64,000 bases of DNA from Saprospiraceae bacterium (GCA_016715405.1 JADKAE010000003.1:186001-250000); one strand, 5' to 3'. Positions 1-8,709 are shown, counted from the stretch's first letter. A program made the numbers and translations. Notes: generated from the letters alone by a model not told the origin.

Positions 1-704
1 ACAGCCAGTTGCAAGGATCGGTGGAACACCTGCAAATTTCCGTGCTTTTTGCCGCTTTCTTCGACCTGGAAAAGGCCGACATAGTTTTTGTGGCCAAACA
101 CCTCAATGCCGTTCGCAAAAATACGCCCGAGTATAGCGACAAGTTTCTCGCTTTCCTGCTCGAATTGCACAAGCGCACCGATATCGACTATACGCCCCAG
201 GCCGATCTTCGCCTTTCTGATATGTTTGATTCCAAAATCAAAGACGATATCAGCGCCTATTTCGAGCTCATTGATATTGTGCACAAAAAAGGCTACGTGC
301 ACCCTGAAACACAGGAGGCGGTGAAACAATTCTATACGCACCATCAGGGACTTTCTCTTATCAATGAATGCGTGCGCCAATCGATTTTCCACTACTTTTC
401 GAGGTTCATCAACAACCTCGAAGAAAGCGCCTATACCGACTTTTTCGAGATATCAAAGGTGTTTGCCGTTTACCAGCAGATTTTCCTCAACCAGCATTTC
501 AACCAGGCAATGGAGGATCTGTCGATGGGTTATGTGCAAAAACTGCTGCACCGCTATATCGACAAACGCGGTAAAGACTACCAGGATATTAAGCGATTTG
601 TATCCCACAATTTCCTCGAATACGAATTCCTGTCGGAAAAGGAAGTAGTGGAGATCTTCAAGTCAAGACTAAAAAATGAAAAAGAAAATCCAAACAAGCT
701 CTAA
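1..704 (+). CDS. Hypothetical protein, 5' end outside window
   Basis: The reading frame is open from the left edge, so the true start lies upstream; the TTG near base 9 is only the first possible start inside the window. About 230 residues are visible. They are hydrophilic, mostly helical in character, rich in Phe/Tyr/Glu/Lys, with no signal peptide, membrane segment or motif I recognise. The C-terminus is charged (KNEKENPNKL). It converges on the following minus-strand gene with a 4-bp tail-to-tail overlap. Function unknown. Confidence 0.75.
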   Translation, partial: SQLQGSVEHLQISVLFAAFFDLEKADIVFVAKHLNAVRKNTPEYSDKFLAFLLELHKRTDIDYTPQADLRLSDMFDSKIKDDISAYFELIDIVHKKGYVHPETQEAVKQFYTHHQGLSLINECVRQSIFHYFSRFINNLEESAYTDFFEISKVFAVYQQIFLNQHFNQAMEDLSMGYVQKLLHRYIDKRGKDYQDIKRFVSHNFLEYEFLSEKEVVEIFKSRLKNEKENPNKL

Positions 705-1675
705 CGTTTAATAATGCGGGCGCGTTTGTCAAATTTCTTTCGCACTTTGGCAAGCGCCTGTTTTAACTCTTCTTCGCGCTCGTAGGCCATTTGCACGCCT
801 ACGAGCGTGAGATTCCCCTGTTTTTCGGTATACGGCTCATAACCTGCGTCAAAAATCTTTTGTACCAGGCGTCTGACATTTCCCTCATGAGCAAATCTGC
901 CGATAAGAATAATTCCGTATTGCTGCGCCGGGTCTGGCGTAGACGCTTCTGTATCCAGATCTTCTTCCGTCAGGGTGTCGGTAGGCCATTCAACCGGGGG
1001 GGTCTGGGTAGGACTTATATTGATCCGCGAAGCGGGCGCAGTAGGTTCGTTATCGGCCACGGAGTCATTGTTTTGAAAAAAAACAAGATACCCGCCTGTC
1101 ATCAGGATGATAAGTGTAAGAGACAGCACCCAACCGAAATAGCGCTGAAACCAGCCCGCAATACGCGCGCTTTGCCCCATGAGGCGACCACCGCCAAGTT
1201 GTACTTCCTCCACTTTGGGGTTTCTAACTGTTCTGACGATTGGTGAAAACTGCACCACGGGCAGTCCATAGCTGGCGGTATTGAAATTGGTAGAATCCTC
1301 CAGGAATCGCAGTTGGTCTTCGTAGTCGCGATACAAGCGGCCTACTTTGGGGATGGTTACCATTTCGCGCTTGTCAATGATTTCGAGCGCTTCTTTTACG
1401 TACGCAGTCACTGCCTGTTGGGCGTCCTGCAGACTAACCTTATATTTTTCGCGGATATAATTGACCAGAATGCCGTCGTCGAGTTGAAGATGCGATTGAA
1501 ACTGCAATTGCAGGGCAGGAGGTTGCACCTTGCGTTGCACGTGGTCTACGGCTGCATTTTTGTATGTCGACACAAAAGTACCCAACCCCGGCACGGCAAG
1601 TGTATCATGTTCGTAGAGCAGGGGCGCTATGCATTCACCAACTTCAATTTGCATAAGATATGCGATATCTACCAC
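701..1675 (-). CDS. HU-CCDC81 and SPOR domain-containing envelope protein
   Basis: 324 residues. Residues about 1-60 and 65-145 resemble the two CCDC81-type HU-like domains of Bacteroidota (motifs VPGLGTFV and IPKVGRLYRD). They are followed by a single membrane segment near 180-200 (GWVLSLTLIILMTGGYLVFF), a low-complexity Ser/Thr/Pro linker, and a C-terminal SPOR-like peptidoglycan-binding domain (about 250-324: IILIGRFAHEGNVRRLVQKI). The order is cytoplasmic HU-like part, membrane anchor, periplasmic SPOR part. Proteins of this design are thought to act at the division site or cell wall; that role is inference. A possible -7 box TACCTTTA lies just upstream of the start. Confidence 0.85.
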   Translation of the reverse strand: MVDIAYLMQIEVGECIAPLLYEHDTLAVPGLGTFVSTYKNAAVDHVQRKVQPPALQLQFQSHLQLDDGILVNYIREKYKVSLQDAQQAVTAYVKEALEIIDKREMVTIPKVGRLYRDYEDQLRFLEDSTNFNTASYGLPVVQFSPIVRTVRNPKVEEVQLGGGRLMGQSARIAGWFQRYFGWVLSLTLIILMTGGYLVFFQNNDSVADNEPTAPASRINISPTQTPPVEWPTDTLTEEDLDTEASTPDPAQQYGIILIGRFAHEGNVRRLVQKIFDAGYEPYTEKQGNLTLVGVQMAYEREEELKQALAKVRKKFDKRARIIKR

Positions 1676-1758
1676 TTAAAGGTACGTATTTTTGAGGAAA
1701 AACCAGTCAAACGCAATACAAAAAGGAGATAAGTAGATAAGTTGCTATTTACAAAAAT

Positions 1759-3009
1759 TTATTCTTTAATAAATGGCAGGTTTACTACCGAACGATGATT
1801 TACTGCCTGCAGGTTATATTTCCCTGCTGATAAATTGCTGATTGACAACCACATATTCGAACTACCTTCGGGTAATTGCTGCGACAATACAAGGCGTCCT
1901 AAAGCGTCGTAAACGTGTAATACCATCGGTACTAAAGTCACTTCGGGCAAAACGAGCTGTACCTGGGTGGTAGCCGGTACGGGAAACAGGCGCCAGTTGC
2001 CGGTATGACCTTCGAGCGTCACCGCTACCACCTCATACCTGGTTTCTGTACCATCGTAGTCAACCTGGCGGAGCCGGTAGTAGTTGGTTCCTGCCAAAGG
2101 CTGCTCGTCGTAAAGGCTATAGCTGTTGGCTTCCAGCGAAGTGCCCATGCCCTGCAAACGGCCGATTTCCTGAAAAAGCCTACCGTCAGCGCTGCGTTCA
2201 ACCGCCATAAAGTCGTTGTTCTGCTCGGTAGCCGTTTGCCAACTCAGCTTTACAGCCTGGCCAACCACATCCGCCCTGAAATACACCAGCTCGATGGGAA
2301 ACAGCGAAAAAGAAAATACGATCGGCACATCGTCGGGAAAATCGGGGAATGTACCGTCGCTGTCGTCGTTGGGCGCCGCTGTATTTTGGAATACCCAATA
2401 TCCCGGCGTAGATAACATTCGCGCGCAATCTTCTATCGATCCGCTAAAGACCGTGGGGCCGTTATAAATCATGACATCCATACTACCCAACAGGCGAAAG
2501 GCATTGACTCCATTTTCCAGCCCCGTGTTATTCAGATTGCCATAAAACACCGAATTAGTGGGGCCGTTGGCAATGGCGCTCAGAAATACGGAAGGACTGG
2601 CATAGGAATCGCCGAGGTACGCGTAAATAATATCGGTATTGTTGCTGGGGTCGAAATTACCGGTTCTGGTAACCGCCCCGTGTGAGACCACGATGCCCAC
2701 ATCGAGGTGGACATTGCGAAATTCTATTACCGTGCCGGCGGGCACGGGTAGTCCGGTCGTATTTACCCAGGAGATATAGCCCTCTACAAAATCGGGCAAC
2801 ATGGGATAGTCCTGAAATACAGCCCCGGTCCAGCGTTTGTCGCTAAAGTAGATCGTAGTGCCGGCGGGGATATCCACCAGAGCGACCACGGAAAAACCTT
2901 TGCGGACATCGCTGTCGTAGGCTACAAACATCACATCTCCGGGTAATAATTGTGCGTAAACGCACGGGCAGGCTAACGCCAGCCAGGCGAGCAGGATAAG
3001 TTTTCTCAT
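1759..3009 (-). CDS. Secreted protein with type IX secretion C-terminal sorting domain
   Basis: 416 residues. A signal peptide (MRKLILLAWLALACPCVYAQ) is followed by a beta-rich domain of unknown function (about 20-225) with DIPAGTTIYFSD. Residues about 230-330 resemble the fibronectin-like segment common before T9SS tails (VKLSWQTATEQNN, ERSADGRLFQEIG, YYRLRQVDYDG). The last 80 residues form a type-A sorting domain (LFPVPATTQVQLVLP, YDALGRLVLSQQL, LSAGKYNL). It is expected to cross the outer membrane by the Por/T9SS machinery and be surface-anchored or released. Substrate unknown. It is transcribed divergently from hemL. Confidence 0.88.
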   Translation of the reverse strand: MRKLILLAWLALACPCVYAQLLPGDVMFVAYDSDVRKGFSVVALVDIPAGTTIYFSDKRWTGAVFQDYPMLPDFVEGYISWVNTTGLPVPAGTVIEFRNVHLDVGIVVSHGAVTRTGNFDPSNNTDIIYAYLGDSYASPSVFLSAIANGPTNSVFYGNLNNTGLENGVNAFRLLGSMDVMIYNGPTVFSGSIEDCARMLSTPGYWVFQNTAAPNDDSDGTFPDFPDDVPIVFSFSLFPIELVYFRADVVGQAVKLSWQTATEQNNDFMAVERSADGRLFQEIGRLQGMGTSLEANSYSLYDEQPLAGTNYYRLRQVDYDGTETRYEVVAVTLEGHTGNWRLFPVPATTQVQLVLPEVTLVPMVLHVYDALGRLVLSQQLPEGSSNMWLSISNLSAGKYNLQAVNHRSVVNLPFIKE

Positions 3010-3102
3010 AAGATTAGTATGTTATTACAAAAAATTCTAGTGCAATATACCACTTTTACGCAGAATTGACAAGAGCCCAGGCTGATGGGCGGTGTTTAAC
3101 CG

Positions 3103-3110
3103 TAAATTTG
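3103..3110 (+). promoter_or_regulatory. -7 promoter box of hemL (TAAATTTG)
   Basis: TAAATTTG fits the Bacteroidota primary-sigma -7 consensus TAnnTTTG. It ends 21 bases before the hemL ATG, implying a leader of roughly 15 nt. Confidence 0.6.
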
Positions 3111-3131
3111 CATTCCAATAAACACCCAATA

Positions 3132-4436
3132 ATGGAAGATCGGAACATCAGCCGGCGGCAATCGGCGGCGCTTTTTGAAGAAGCCAAGCAATATTTTCCC
3201 GGCGGCGTACACTCGCCCGTGCGGGCGTTTAAGTCGGTTATTGGTCCTCCGCTGTTTATCCGGCGCGGCGAAGGATGCCGCATCACAGATGTAGACGGCA
3301 ACAAATACATCGATTTCTGCTGCTCGTGGGGGCCGCTCATTTTGGGACACGGCCATCCGCGCGTAAAACAAATGATCCTCGAAGCCGTTGAAAGCGGCAC
3401 TACATTCGGCACGCCCAGCGAATGGGATCTGCAGGTGGGCCGGTTGTTGCTGCCCCGGCATCGCTTTATAGAAAAAATAAGGTTTGTAAGTTCGGGCACC
3501 GAGGCCGTCATGTCGGCCCTGCGGCTGGCTCGCGGCGTAACCGGCAAGAGCAAAGTGGTCAAATTCGAAGGCTGTTATCACGGCCACGTGGATTCGCTGA
3601 TGGTGAAAGCGGGTTCGGGGCTGGTGACTTTTGGCGTCAGCACTTCGGCCGGCATACCCGAGGCATTTGTGCGCGAGACGCTTGTGCTGCCGCTGGGCGA
3701 TGTGGAAGCGTTGGAAACCATGCTACAAACGCAAGGTCACGACATAGCCTGTGTAATAATAGAGCCGGTACCGGCCAACAATGGGTTGCTGCTGCAAGAC
3801 AAGGCATACCTGGAGGCGGTGCGCAAGTTGTGCACCCAATACAACGTACTGCTCATCTTCGACGAAGTTATTTCTGGTTTCCGGGTGGGCTTTGAGGGCG
3901 CTGCCGGGTATTACGATATCCAGCCCGACATTGTCACCTACGGCAAGATCATAGGCGGCGGCATGCCGGTGGGCGCTTACGGCGCCAGCGCAGCCATCAT
4001 GGGACATGTGGCGCCCGAAGGACCTGTATATCAGGCGGGTACGCTTTCAGCCAATCCTGTGGCTATGGCTGCGGGGCTGGCTACGCTCGAAGAACTGCTG
4101 ACGCCGGGCGTCTATGAATCGCTTGAACGCAATACAGAAAAATTCACCTCTTTTGTCCAGGCGCACTGCGACACCCACGGCTACGAAGTCACCCTGCCGC
4201 ATATCGCTTCCATTTTCTGGATTGCCTTTAGCCGGGAACGCATACAGCGGGCCGATCAAATTGATGCGGGGAAAATGGAATTTTTTAAAACGCTGCATTT
4301 CGAATTGTTGCAACGCGGGGTATATCTGGGGCCATCGGGATATGAGGTAGGTTTTATTTCGACGGCGCATGGAGATAGCGAATTGGATCAGGCTGCGGAT
4401 GCGCTGTGTAGGGCCCTGGATGTGGCCTTTGGGTAA
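3132..4436 (+). CDS. hemL: Glutamate-1-semialdehyde 2,1-aminomutase
   Basis: 434 residues, the usual length. It converts glutamate-1-semialdehyde to 5-aminolevulinate in the C5 route to tetrapyrroles, using PLP in the cytoplasm. Diagnostic motifs are EEAKQYFPGGVHSPVRAF at the N-terminus, FVSSGTEAVMSALRLARG, YHGHVDSLMVKAGSG, LIFDEVISGFRVG and the PLP-lysine segment TYGKIIGGGMPVGAYG. I chose ATG 3132 because the family begins at this point and a -7 box lies 22 bp upstream; the in-frame extension back to 3066 would run through the promoter. The end abuts a short repeat (4440-4515). Confidence 0.96.
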   Translation: MEDRNISRRQSAALFEEAKQYFPGGVHSPVRAFKSVIGPPLFIRRGEGCRITDVDGNKYIDFCCSWGPLILGHGHPRVKQMILEAVESGTTFGTPSEWDLQVGRLLLPRHRFIEKIRFVSSGTEAVMSALRLARGVTGKSKVVKFEGCYHGHVDSLMVKAGSGLVTFGVSTSAGIPEAFVRETLVLPLGDVEALETMLQTQGHDIACVIIEPVPANNGLLLQDKAYLEAVRKLCTQYNVLLIFDEVISGFRVGFEGAAGYYDIQPDIVTYGKIIGGGMPVGAYGASAAIMGHVAPEGPVYQAGTLSANPVAMAAGLATLEELLTPGVYESLERNTEKFTSFVQAHCDTHGYEVTLPHIASIFWIAFSRERIQRADQIDAGKMEFFKTLHFELLQRGVYLGPSGYEVGFISTAHGDSELDQAADALCRALDVAFG

Positions 4437-4439
4437 ACG

Positions 4440-4517
4440 ACTGTACGACTTTACGACTGTACGACTGTACGATCAGAAACCACCTGAAGTCGTACAGTCC
4501 TACAGTCCGCTACAGTC
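4440..4517. repeat. Small direct/inverted repeat between hemL and rpe
   Basis: Three near-direct copies of CGACTGTA/CGACTTTA are followed by the inverted form GTCGTACAGTCCTACAGTCC, so the spacer can fold into a long imperfect hairpin. It sits between two convergent genes, runs into the 3' end of rpe, and may serve both as terminator. Confidence 0.55.
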
Positions 4518-5191
4518 GCTACTCCCCCAGCCCCCGCTGCCGATCATCTTGAGATCTGCGATAGCCCGGGTAGGGTTGGCGGCGCCAAAAACGCTGCTGC
4601 CGGCCACCAATACATTAGCGCCGGCCTGGAGGAGGCGTTCTGCGTTTTGCAGTCCCACGCCGCCGTCTACTTCGATATAGGCATTGATATTGCGCTCAAT
4701 CATCATCATTTTCAGGCGTTCAATTTTGGAGACTGCCCTGTATATAAACTTTTGGCCGCCGAAGCCGGGGTTGACCGACATCACCAGCACCAGGTCGACG
4801 TCTTCGAGCACGTCTGAAAGCAATTCAACGGGGGTATGGGGGTTGAGTGCTACGCCGGCTTTGGCGCCGGTTTCTTTTATCTGGTGCAAACAGCGGTGCA
4901 GGTGGGTGCAGGCTTCGTAGTGAACTGTAATAATATCTGCGCCTGCATTACGAAAATTTTCAATATATTTTTCCGGAGACGCGATCATGAGATGCACATC
5001 TAAAGGCTTGATAGCGTGCCTTTAATAGCCTCAATGACGGGAAACCCGTACGAAATATTGGGCACAAATTGCCCGTCCATCACGTCGAGGTGAAACCAAT
5101 CGGCCAAACTTCCGTTAACCATAATAGTTTCCTCGGCCAGCCTGGAAAAATCAGCGGCCAGCATAGAAGGAGCGATAAGGTGTTTGCTCAT
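4500..5191 (-). CDS. rpe: Ribulose-phosphate 3-epimerase (frameshifted)
   Basis: Interconverts ribulose-5-phosphate and xylulose-5-phosphate in the pentose phosphate pathway (TIM barrel, metal-dependent). The N-terminal part (5191-5000) carries IAPSMLAADFSRL and HLDVMDGQFVPNISYG; the C-terminal part (4997-4500) carries HLMIASPEKYI, VMSVNPGFGGQKF and EVDGGVGLQNAERL. The two halves lie in different frames. Around 5010-5018 the expected KPLDVHLMI is restored if one base is added before AAGCCTTTA, so a single-base deletion splits the gene. The last 13 residues (GSGGWGSSDCSGL) look like read-through into the downstream repeat. All catalytic segments are present, so this is more likely a sequence error than a pseudogene. 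Confidence 0.85.
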
Positions 5192-5205
5192 TGAAAATTA
5201 ATTCT

Positions 5206-5221
5206 TACCTTTGCAAAGATA
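5206..5221. promoter_or_regulatory. Head-to-head -7 boxes upstream of rpe
   Basis: The 16-mer TACCTTTGCAAAGATA contains TACCTTTG on the plus strand and TATCTTTG on the minus strand, abutting each other. Both fit TAnnTTTG. The minus-strand box would drive rpe (ATG 5191) with a leader of about 15 nt. The plus-strand box has a TTG 19 bp upstream (5184-5186) and would start a transcript running straight into the hairpin at 5229-5259. Confidence 0.5.
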
Positions 5222-5259
5222 GCAAAAAAAAAACCGGTCGGGTTCACCAACCGGTTTTT
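5222..5259 (-). terminator. Intrinsic terminator, strongest on minus strand
   Basis: A perfect 10-bp stem, AAAAACCGGT (5229-5238) with ACCGGTTTTT (5250-5259), has an 11-nt loop. On the minus strand it runs into ten T residues, so it would stop a minus-strand transcript arriving from 5260-5450, before the rpe promoter. On the plus strand only five T follow. Confidence 0.7.
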
Positions 5260-5315
5260 AAAATGAGCTTTGAGAGGCTATCTACATACCAAAAAAGAGG
5301 ATATCCTTTGATACC

Positions 5316-5433
5316 CTAAATCTTCATGAGATTATGACCTGCTATTGTGTAAGGATCATAATTTGTTGTCGTAAGTCGTTTCAAATATAAAAAGGTCGTC
5401 GTCTATCAAATCTTGCTTGTCATTTTCACTCAT
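5316..5433 (-). other. Possible small ORF or small RNA upstream of rplS
   Basis: The 617-bp gap between rpe and rplS has no ordinary gene. On the minus strand an ATG at 5433 opens a 25-codon frame (MSENDKQDLIDDDLFIFETT..., stop at 5356). Removing one A from an AAA run there extends it to 38 residues ending GHNLMKI at 5316. The strong minus-strand terminator at 5222-5259 shows that something on this strand is probably transcribed. No homology is recognised, so small protein and small RNA are equally possible. From 5434 to 5760 I see only AT-rich sequence. Confidence 0.3.
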
Positions 5434-5762
5434 CTACGTTTCTTCCCTTCTGACAATACAAAGGTCGCTCGCCAAACAGGTAAAAATAAGTACAATTTCT
5501 AGATTTACTGGGATTGTAACCACTCAAACGAAAATATTCAAAACATTGATTTTCAACAATATCCGATTCATCTTTGATTTATTTTTTGATTTGCCTCAAA
5601 TTAAAAACGAAATCATATCTACCCCAGTTGAGAGATAAAAAGTGGATTGGGGTAAAAAAAAAGTGTGGAGTGAAGGTGAAACCAGGAGGTATCGATATAA
5701 TAAGGTATCAGAATCCTAACAAAAAAGGATAAGATATTTAGCTATCGAAATAAAAAATTATC

Positions 5763-5770
5763 TACCTTTG
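5763..5770 (+). promoter_or_regulatory. -7 promoter box of rplS (TACCTTTG)
   Basis: TACCTTTG is an exact match to TAnnTTTG, 38 bp before the rplS ATG, in an AT-rich context. Confidence 0.65.
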
Positions 5771-5808
5771 CACGGCAATTTTCAGACCTGATAAATATAC
5801 GATTAACA

Positions 5809-6180
5809 ATGGACCTGATAAAATACGTACACGAGCAACTGGCGCAGGATAAGAAAGAGATTCCTGCTTTTCGTTCCGGCGATAACGTGGTAGTTAACTA
5901 TAAGATTATCGAAGGCGACAAAGAGCGCATTCAGTCGTTTCGTGGCGACGTGATTCAAATCAAGGGTCATGGCGCAACCAAGACCTTCACGGTACGCAAG
6001 ATCTCTAACGGCGTGGGTGTAGAGCGTATCTTCCCCTTTTCTTCTCCGAATATCGTAGATGTTACGCTGGTTAAGCGCGGCAAGGTACGCCGTGCCCGCT
6101 TGTTCTACCTGCGCAGCCTGGTAGGCAAGAAAGCCCGTATCAAGGAACGCAAGTATACCGGCAACAAAGAGAATTCATAA
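5809..6180 (+). CDS. rplS: 50S ribosomal protein L19
   Basis: 123 residues. L19 sits at the 30S/50S interface. Characteristic segments are IPAFRSGDNVVVNYKI, RIQSFRGDVIQIKG, FTVRKISNGVGVERIFPFSSP and RRARLFYLRSLVGKKARIKER. Start ATG 5809 gives the normal family N-terminus (MDLIKYVHEQ). The gene is monocistronic here: its own -7 box lies upstream and a strong terminator follows 18 bp after the stop. Confidence 0.97.
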   Translation: MDLIKYVHEQLAQDKKEIPAFRSGDNVVVNYKIIEGDKERIQSFRGDVIQIKGHGATKTFTVRKISNGVGVERIFPFSSPNIVDVTLVKRGKVRRARLFYLRSLVGKKARIKERKYTGNKENS

Positions 6181-6197
6181 GCCGCCTAACTGCGGAG

Positions 6198-6242
6198 AAA
6201 AAAAGCGCCATCCTGGTGGGAATCCGGGATGGCGCTTTTTTT
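6198..6242. terminator. Intrinsic terminator after rplS
   Basis: A 16-bp perfect stem (A-rich base plus GCGCCATCC / GGATGGCGC) with a 13-nt loop is followed by T residues. The symmetric A/T tracts make it usable on both strands, including for the convergent bshB1 operon. Confidence 0.85.
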
Positions 6243-6246
6243 AATT

Positions 6247-6327
6247 TCGAATTACGAATCAATCATTAATAAATTAAAGAATTTTTAATTTAAAAAACAT
6301 TCGTAATTCGTAATTCCTCATTCGTAA
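6247..6327. repeat. ATTCGTAATT-type short dispersed repeat
   Basis: CGAATTACGAAT and several ATTCGTAATTC copies occur in inverted relation around an AT-rich core. The same words recur at 59538-59575. Non-coding; part of the window's dispersed repeat population. Confidence 0.55.
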
Positions 6328-7068
6328 TTACACCAGGTCAAACAAATTCCTTATCCCGGGGACGCGGGCTGCATTAAATCCTTCGGCAAATTCGAGGCCG
6401 GCGGGGCGGCCGTAGGCGCGGGCTTTAGCGCGGAGAAACTCGATAAAGTCCTGCCCGGAAATGGGGGTATGCAACTCTGCATTGTAATCGGGGCTATCGG
6501 GCAAATAGAATTGGGAGCGAAAAGCGAGCACCAGTTCTATTTTGCGATCAATATAAGGGGAGATGTCCACCACAAAATCGGGGGGGAGGTTGTGATCCTG
6601 GATATAGTGGTAGAGCGCATCGGGGCGCCAGCGCTGTTGGGGTTTGCCGTTGTCGTCGAAGGTCTCAATTTTTGCAAGTCCGGCAAAAAAGCAGGCGTCG
6701 GCCACCAGTTTGGCAGCGCGGCCATGATCGGGATGGCGGTCAGACAGGGCATTCGCCAACACAATGCCGGGTTGGTGCATGCGAATGATGCGGGGGATCT
6801 GCACGATATTTTCCTTGTTGTACTCAAAAAAACCATCGGGCATCGACAAGTTTTTTCGGAATGCGGCGCCCATCATGGTAGCTGCCGCGGCTGCTTCGGC
6901 ATCTCTGATCTCGGCAGTGCCGCGCGTGCCGAGTTCGCCGCGGGTGAGGTCGAGTAATCCCACGGTTTTGCCCATATCCAGATGCCGCAACAGCGTACCG
7001 CTACAGGCCAGTTCAATATCATCGGGATGCACCCCCACTGCCAGTATATCTACTTTCATGGTATTCAT
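6328..7068 (-). CDS. bshB1: Bacillithiol biosynthesis deacetylase BshB1
   Basis: 246-residue PIG-L family zinc-dependent deacetylase. BshB1 removes the acetyl group from N-acetylglucosaminyl-malate during bacillithiol synthesis. The zinc-site motif HPDDIEL is at about 18-24, LDLTRGELGTRGT is the BshB1-type signature, and SDRHPDHGRAAKLV carries the second metal-binding histidine region. The C-terminal RAKARAYGR...FAEGF is also typical. It is followed on the same strand, upstream, by a CoA-binding protein gene with only one base between them, so the two are probably co-transcribed after pdhC. Confidence 0.92.
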   Translation of the reverse strand: MNTMKVDILAVGVHPDDIELACSGTLLRHLDMGKTVGLLDLTRGELGTRGTAEIRDAEAAAAATMMGAAFRKNLSMPDGFFEYNKENIVQIPRIIRMHQPGIVLANALSDRHPDHGRAAKLVADACFFAGLAKIETFDDNGKPQQRWRPDALYHYIQDHNLPPDFVVDISPYIDRKIELVLAFRSQFYLPDSPDYNAELHTPISGQDFIEFLRAKARAYGRPAGLEFAEGFNAARVPGIRNLFDLV

Positions 7069-7069
7069 A

Positions 7070-7447
7070 TTAATATACGCCCAGCGAAAGCATCACCAGC
7101 GTACAAGCCACTTCCACTTCGATACCCCGGTCCTGGGCCATCCGCATCAACTCGGGGTTTTCCGTACCCGGATTAAAAATAATGCGGGTGGGGTTCAAGC
7201 CCAGGATATAGTCGTAATAAGGTCGTTGATGATCGGGATTGAGATACAGTGTCACCGTATCAACCTGCTCAATCGCTGGGAAATCATTGAGAATGTCTAT
7301 TCCTGCTACTTGTCCACGGCGTATGCCAACGGGAAAGACCTCATGGCCGTAGCTTTTGAGTCGTTGAACGGCCAGGAAGGCAAAACGCTGCGGATTGGGC
7401 GTTGCGCCCAACACGATAGTGCGTTTTGAATGAGCGGACAGATGCAT
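7070..7447 (-). CDS. CoA-binding domain protein (YccU type)
   Basis: 125 residues forming one Rossmann-like CoA-binding domain: VLGATPNPQRFAFLAVQRLKSYG near the N-terminus, DTVTLYLNPDHQ in the middle and IIFNPGTENPELMRMAQDRGIEV near the C-terminus. Biochemical role undefined. It lies 2 bp after pdhC and 1 bp before bshB1 on the minus strand, so the three form a tight operon. Confidence 0.85.
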   Translation of the reverse strand: MHLSAHSKRTIVLGATPNPQRFAFLAVQRLKSYGHEVFPVGIRRGQVAGIDILNDFPAIEQVDTVTLYLNPDHQRPYYDYILGLNPTRIIFNPGTENPELMRMAQDRGIEVEVACTLVMLSLGVY

Positions 7448-7449
7448 AA

Positions 7450-8709
7450 TTACACCAACAGGCGTATAGGATCCTCCAGAATAGCTTTAAACGTTTGCAA
7501 AAACTGAGCCCCGGTAGCGCCGTCCACCACGCGGTGGTCGCACGACAGCGTCACGCGCATCATATGGCCTACAACAATCTGGCCGTCTTTTACGATCGGT
7601 TTTTCAATGATGCCGCCGACGGCCAGGATGCAGGCATCGGGCGGGTTGATGATAGCCGTAAACTCCTCGATGCCGAACATGCCCAGATTAGAGATCGTAA
7701 ACGTATTGCCGGTCATTTCCTCGGTGCTGAGTTTGCGTTCTTTGGCTTTGCCGGCGAGCGTTTTCACCTCGGTATTAATTTGCGAAAGCGATTTCATATC
7801 GGCATAGCGGATCACGGGCACCAGCAGTCCGTCTTCGACGGCTACGGCCACGCCGACATTGATATCTTTATTATAGCGGATCTTGTCGCCCAGCCAGGAG
7901 GAATTCACTGCGGGATGTTGGCGCAGGGCGGCGGCGGCGGCTTTTATTACCAGGTCGTTGAAGGAGATCTTGACGGGGGCCACTTCGTTGAGCCGTTCGC
8001 GCAGCTTGGTGGCTTTTTCCATATTGAGCTCGATCGTGAGGTAGAAATGGGGCGCAGAAAACTTGCTTTCGCCCAGGCGGCGGGCGATCGTTTTGCGCAT
8101 TTGGCTGACGGGCTTTTCTTCGAAATTGTCGCCGCCGGCCATAAACGAAAACGCAGGCGTAGTTGCCGGTGCAGGCGTAGTTGCCGGTGCAGGCGCCGCT
8201 TGCGGTGTAGAGATAAGGGCTTCTACATCGCGTTTCACGATGCGGCCCTGGTCGCCGCTGCCTGTCACGCTGCTGATATCTACACCCGTTTCGCGGGCCA
8301 AAGAGCGGGCGAGGGGCGAAGCTTTTACGCGTTTATCTTCTTCCTGAACTGCCGGTGCAGCCGGGGATGGCGCAGGAGTTTGGCTTATCGCGGGGGGTGG
8401 AGCGGATTGGGCGGGAGCAGGAGCGGGGGCTGCGCCGTTTTCGGCGGCTTGCAGTGCGGCCTTCCAGTCTTCGCCTTTTTTGCCAATGATCGCAATAACG
8501 CCGTCGATAGGCACGGGGCCTTCTTTGACGGCAATATGCAGCAAAATACCGTCGGCAGAGCTATCGAGCTCCATCGTGGCCTTGTCGGTTTCCACTTCGG
8601 CCAGCGTATCGCCTGTCTCGACGGCGTCGCCTTCTTTTTTCAACCAGCTTACGATATTACCCTCTTGCATCGTATCGCTCATTCGGGGCATTCGAATGAT
8701 ATCAGCCAT
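7450..8709 (-). CDS. pdhC: Pyruvate dehydrogenase complex E2, dihydrolipoamide acetyltransferase
   Basis: 419 residues. It transfers the acetyl group from lipoamide to CoA in the pyruvate dehydrogenase core. A single lipoyl domain spans about 1-76 with lipoyl-lysine K43 in ETDKATME. An Ala/Pro-rich linker covers 90-125, the E3/E1-binding domain 128-165 (ASPLARSLARETGVD...GRIVKRDV), a second Ala/Pro/Thr linker 168-185, and the catalytic domain 195-419 with the active-site segment SCDHRVVDGATGAQFL. The linker DNA contains two direct GGCGTAGTTGCCGGTGCA copies. It is first in a minus-strand operon with the CoA-binding gene and bshB1. The long frame on the opposite strand is a shadow. Confidence 0.93.
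   Translation of the reverse strand: MADIIRMPRMSDTMQEGNIVSWLKKEGDAVETGDTLAEVETDKATMELDSSADGILLHIAVKEGPVPIDGVIAIIGKKGEDWKAALQAAENGAAPAPAPAQSAPPPAISQTPAPSPAAPAVQEEDKRVKASPLARSLARETGVDISSVTGSGDQGRIVKRDVEALISTPQAAPAPATTPAPATTPAFSFMAGGDNFEEKPVSQMRKTIARRLGESKFSAPHFYLTIELNMEKATKLRERLNEVAPVKISFNDLVIKAAAAALRQHPAVNSSWLGDKIRYNKDINVGVAVAVEDGLLVPVIRYADMKSLSQINTEVKTLAGKAKERKLSTEEMTGNTFTISNLGMFGIEEFTAIINPPDACILAVGGIIEKPIVKDGQIVVGHMMRVTLSCDHRVVDGATGAQFLQTFKAILEDPIRLLV

Noticed and set aside
5417..5638. 73-residue plus-strand frame upstream of rplS
   Set aside because: AT-rich with biased composition, no homology, and the evidence for transcription here is on the minus strand.
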